A stretch of 6,263 bases of DNA from Thermoplasmatota archaeon (GTDB lineage: Archaea; Thermoplasmatota; Penumbrarchaeia; Penumbrarchaeales; Penumbrarchaeaceae): the NCBI GenBank assembly GCA_030600725.1, contig JAUVLN010000138.1, positions 1 to 6,263 of the forward strand, in the 5' to 3' direction. Shown one piece after another: positions 3,525 through 6,263 of this stretch; position 1 is the first letter of the stretch; each line of letters opens with the position of its first letter. The notes beneath the pieces were generated by a model. It saw nothing but the letters and a program-made list of their open reading frames with translations. It did not search any database and was not told the origin of the DNA. The translations under genes and the position numbers were made by a program.

Positions 3525-6263
3525 ATCGTCACCTCCCCATCAGATGTGGTGACGACCGTCGCCTCAACCACTTTGAATTTGATATCCTCCCCCCTCTGAC
3601 CCGGCCCAGTCCCATCCTCCGATATCGATTCCGCAGTTCCATCAGGGGAAGGGAGATCATTCTCCTCCTGCTTGGACCCTATTTTGATATCTGTTTTTTC
3701 CACTGCCAGGTTTTGTTTTCCTATCTCCTTATTGTCCTTTTCCCCCGGGTCGGGAGGGGGTGGGCTCACGGCTTCGGGTCCATCCCCCTCTCTTTTCTCC
3801 AGAGCCCTCATCTTCAAATGATGTGCAGCATAGACCTTTTCGAACCTGGCCATTCTCCCCTTCCTCATGGCCCGTTGTATGTAGAACAGATAGCTGATAA
3901 AGAGGGAGATCAGCAATATGAGAAATATCAGTCCAAGAACGATCGTGGGGCTCCATAAATGTTTGTTCGGGCTATCCTCTATATCAAGGGGGTCGGTACC
4001 CGTTCTGTACTCGTCGTAGTTGGAGTAATGATCCCTGTCAGGGTCCAGATAACGGTCGAAATAATAGAGGTTATCCAGATGGTTCCTCTCCTCCCAGGTG
4101 TCATCCATTCCATCCATGTCGTTATCTGATGTGGATATCTCCGTTCCATCCGGCGTATAATAGGGCAGGAAGTAGATGCCGGATGATACCTTCCCTGCGA
4201 CAACATTCGGGTCTTCATCTTCCCAGATATTATACCGGCAGTCGAGGAAGTCCAGGTCATCGTAGTAATCCATGTCATACCTTATCTCGTAGTCCCCGTA
4301 ATCGTATGAGTAGTAATCATCGAAGTCGAAGGGGTCATCGGGGTGGTAGAAGATAGACAGGTTATCCCGAAGGAACAGGTTATTTTCGATCCGTATCAAA
4401 TTGGGTTCATCGCTGTAATCGCTGTAATGATCCTCGTCCTCATCAATATATATCGAGATATTGAGATCCTCGAACGTACAATCCTCTATGGTGAACGTGT
4501 CGAAGTGATAGGCGTAGATCCCCCACTCTCCACCCTGGAAAGTCGTGTTGGAGATGAGAATTTCGTCAATATGTTCCACATGTACCGCATTGTCAAAATC
4601 GGAGAAGAGGCAGTTGATTATCCTGAGGTTGCCCCCATCCTCCAGCTCGATCATGTCATAGATCCCGATGAACTCACAGTTGATGACGGAGAGGTCATCT
4701 CTTGAATTCCCCCGCAGGGTCAGGTCATTACAATCGATAAAAATGCAGTTCTCCACTCTCTCCGAGGAGAATTCGATCATTCTCACGTTGTCGAACGTGG
4801 TATTTATCACATTTCGAATGTGAACCTCATTTGAGCCGTAATAGCTATCGTCATAGACCAACCGGGTGATCTCCTTCAAGGAGCAGTTGTGGAAGGATAT
4901 GAAGGAATCATCGCCGGTGATCAGCTGGAAGATGGATTCCAGGTTGCAACCCTCGAAGATGAGGTTAACGTCGCCGACCATGGAGAACAACTCATCCCTG
5001 CTGTACTGGGGATCTCCCACCACCCCAAGGTTGAGGTCCAGCCCCTCGATGATCGCATCGCAATCGTTCAGGGAGATCTTGCGCTCCTTGTAATTGTAGA
5101 ACATCCTCTCTCCGTGGGCTTCGAAATACCCTTCGATCTCCCCATCGATGTCCAGATAGGAGTCGTACATGTAGAGGGAGGAACTGCGGTCTGGGAGGTC
5201 GAAAATGCTCTTGGAATTATTCCCGATGATCGTGCTGTTTATCAGTATGAGCGTCCCGTCGTTGATAAAATCAAGGCCGTGGTAATATTGATCGCTTGCC
5301 CCTATGGTCAGGGTGCTGTCGATAAGGGTCAGGGTATTGCCCTCATCGATGTAGTAATGGTCGTGGAGCAGGAGATCGACCCCCATGAGGACGGTGTTGT
5401 CCGGAAGTATATATGCGCCCAGCTCGGGGACCGAATTGGGATCGTAGGAGCAGAACCCTCTCAAGGAGGTGGACCCCGAGGAGTACTCATGAATGGAATA
5501 GAAGAAAGCCTGGTCTTCAAAGGGAGAGCACCAGGTCTCCAGGATCGAATAACGGTAGTAGATCCCCTCCCGGAGGTAATGATCGGTCACATATTCCATA
5601 TTCTCATCGTATTGCATGATGGTCGAGCCATTGTGAACGATGAAATAATAGCCGCCAAGGACCTTCATGGGCCCGCCGTTCGGAAAGGGAGATGCCCCAT
5701 CTGGAAAGGTGACGCTCTTTCTGGTCATGGCCTCACTCGAGAGGTCGAAGACGACGTATTCGAGGGTCGAATATCTATCTGAAAGCAGCTCATCCAGGTA
5801 GATGAACGCTTCCACATTGGACCCATCGCAGAACAGGGAGACCCGATTGTCCGCACCAGAACCCGGGGACAGGTCCACCAGGGTATGCTCGTCGATCAAC
5901 AGGAGGTCTTTACCGTACGTGGTGAGGTTGATCTCGCCCCCGGGCACCTGCCTGGCGACACACAGGACCTCGTCATTGGCGGCCATGTCCACGGTACCTT
6001 CGAATATTTCACCCATTTCGATGATCAGGTACTGCTCTGTCTCGGCGTCCATCCGATGGATATGGAGTTCGCCCCCGTCCTGGATCATGACCATGGGCGT
6101 TCCGTCGAGGCAATCGCTCCACATCCTTCTCGGCTCCTCCATGGATGTTCTGGTCTCTCCGTATACGTAATGGTCAATACCCCCCTCATCATCCACGGGG
6201 ATCGATATCGGTACGAATTCGATCAGGGACCCCACTTCAACCAGATACCAGATGACCCCGTTG
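3521..6263 (-). CDS. Membrane-anchored surface protein with right-handed beta-helix (NosD-like), 5'-partial
   Basis: The frame stays open to the right edge: GTG 6235 is preceded in frame by N-G-V-I-W-Y-L-V-E. The gene therefore starts outside the window, and GTG 6235 is probably internal. Numbering from GTG 6235 (904 aa): residues 1-290 are beta-rich, possibly a propeller. Residues 300-620 are parallel beta-helix rungs with recurring Asn/Asp-Cys or Asn-Ser/Thr-Thr positions (N496, N519, N541, N563, D585: about 22 apart), typical of NosD/pectate-lyase-like folds. Residues 598-662 are Asp/Tyr-rich. Residues 704-751 hold Asp-rich presumed Ca2+-binding repeats (DNDMDGMDD; DPDRDHYSNYDEY, then GTDP). 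One TM segment lies at 764-786, followed by a basic stretch and a polar cytoplasmic tail to 904. Sequons include N103, N202, N333, N478, N563, N592 and N625. The gene is the first visible in the operon; its stop overlaps the ATPase CTG. By analogy with NosD it may hand cargo or a ligand to the transporter, but its function is unknown. Confidence 0.85.
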   Translation of the reverse strand, partial: NGVIWYLVEVGSLIEFVPISIPVDDEGGIDHYVYGETRTSMEEPRRMWSDCLDGTPMVMIQDGGELHIHRMDAETEQYLIIEMGEIFEGTVDMAANDEVLCVARQVPGGEINLTTYGKDLLLIDEHTLVDLSPGSGADNRVSLFCDGSNVEAFIYLDELLSDRYSTLEYVVFDLSSEAMTRKSVTFPDGASPFPNGGPMKVLGGYYFIVHNGSTIMQYDENMEYVTDHYLREGIYYRYSILETWCSPFEDQAFFYSIHEYSSGSTSLRGFCSYDPNSVPELGAYILPDNTVLMGVDLLLHDHYYIDEGNTLTLIDSTLTIGASDQYYHGLDFINDGTLILINSTIIGNNSKSIFDLPDRSSSLYMYDSYLDIDGEIEGYFEAHGERMFYNYKERKISLNDCDAIIEGLDLNLGVVGDPQYSRDELFSMVGDVNLIFEGCNLESIFQLITGDDSFISFHNCSLKEITRLVYDDSYYGSNEVHIRNVINTTFDNVRMIEFSSERVENCIFIDCNDLTLRGNSRDDLSVINCEFIGIYDMIELEDGGNLRIINCLFSDFDNAVHVEHIDEILISNTTFQGGEWGIYAYHFDTFTIEDCTFEDLNISIYIDEDEDHYSDYSDEPNLIRIENNLFLRDNLSIFYHPDDPFDFDDYYSYDYGDYEIRYDMDYYDDLDFLDCRYNIWEDEDPNVVAGKVSSGIYFLPYYTPDGTEISTSDNDMDGMDDTWEERNHLDNLYYFDRYLDPDRDHYSNYDEYRTGTDPLDIEDSPNKHLWSPTIVLGLIFLILLISLFISYLFYIQRAMRKGRMARFEKVYAAHHLKMRALEKREGDGPEAVSPPPPDPGEKDNKEIGKQNLAVEKTDIKIGSKQEENDLPSPDGTAESISEDGTGPGQRGEDIKFKVVEATVVTTSDGEVTI
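3529..3536 (-). promoter_or_regulatory. Strong Shine-Dalgarno site that fixes the ATPase start at CTG 3524
   Basis: On the minus strand, GGAGGTGA is a full-length match to the usual anti-SD sequence and sits 4 nt before CTG (3524-3522). It lies within the last codons of the upstream surface-protein gene (Glu-Val-Thr-Ile). No ATG, GTG or TTG in the ATPase frame lies at a usable distance, because a TGA in that frame (3542-3540) closes it upstream. The next GTG is 66 nt downstream of the CTG, at 3458. Confidence 0.75.

Larger units (their letters stand above)
1615..6263 (-). other. NosDFY-like operon (beta-helix surface protein, ABC ATPase, ABC-2 permease)
   Basis: Three minus-strand genes are joined by 4-bp stop/start overlaps (CTGA at 3521-3524 and ATGA at 2598-2601). 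Each overlap carries an SD 4 nt from the next start, so they are very probably co-transcribed and translationally coupled. The order beta-helix protein, ATPase, permease matches nosD-nosF-nosY. No NosZ- or NosL-like gene is in the window. The operon's promoter and any earlier genes lie beyond the right edge. Confidence 0.75.

Noticed and set aside
4889..5782. Plus-strand open frame of 297 codons opposite the beta-helix gene
   Set aside because: It lies wholly antisense to a gene with clear domain structure. Its product has no recognisable domain or membrane segment, and no promoter or SD was seen. It is probably a by-product of codon bias in the real gene.
3521..6235. Complete 904-aa surface protein starting at GTG 6235
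   Set aside because: The frame is open for nine more codons to the window edge, with beta-strand-like residues (IWYLVEV). No signal peptide follows GTG 6235, although the protein must be exported. The true start lies outside.
1..6263. CRISPR arrays, tRNA/rRNA genes, insertion sequences
   Set aside because: No regularly spaced direct repeats, tRNA-like cloverleaf, rRNA-like conserved segment, transposase or terminal inverted repeat was seen. Apart from 233-348 the window is filled with coding sequence.

Overview
The window looks like a piece of an archaeal genome. The reasons are a TATA-like box (319-326) placed so that transcription would start at or next to the ATG of its gene, strong Shine-Dalgarno (SD) sites (GGAGGTGA) inside an operon, and large surface proteins with N-glycosylation sequons, beta-helix rungs and Asp-rich (thrombospondin-3-like) repeats. 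A Thermoplasmatota-type or other euryarchaeal host is plausible. That is inference, as no taxonomic marker gene is present.

Layout. Positions 2-232 (+) hold the end of a reading frame that is open to the left edge. It is either the C-terminus of a larger protein or a 62-residue protein starting at GTG 44. Positions 233-348 are intergenic, with a small hairpin after the stop and a promoter that probably gives a leaderless mRNA. Positions 349-1614 (+) encode an unrecognised 421-residue protein with a signal peptide, an ectodomain and three C-terminal membrane segments. Its stop codon directly abuts the stop codon of the minus-strand operon (TGATCA, 1612-1617).

The minus strand from 6263 down to 1615 is one tightly packed three-gene operon. 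It encodes (i) a very large membrane-anchored surface protein with a right-handed beta-helix core, partial at its N-terminus; (ii) an ABC ATPase that appears to start at a CTG codon at 3524 overlapping the previous stop; and (iii) a six-segment ABC-2 type permease joined to the ATPase gene by an ATGA overlap.

The order beta-helix protein, ATPase, permease is the order of nosD-nosF-nosY, the ABC system that serves copper-site maturation of nitrous oxide reductase. The surface protein here differs from classical NosD. It has an extra beta-rich N-terminal region, an Asp/Tyr-rich insert, Asp-rich presumed Ca2+-binding repeats, a transmembrane anchor and a cytoplasmic tail of about 118 residues. 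The most interesting reading is a NosDFY-like transporter whose extracytoplasmic partner is tethered to the membrane and reaches into the cytosol. Its substrate cannot be deduced from the window.
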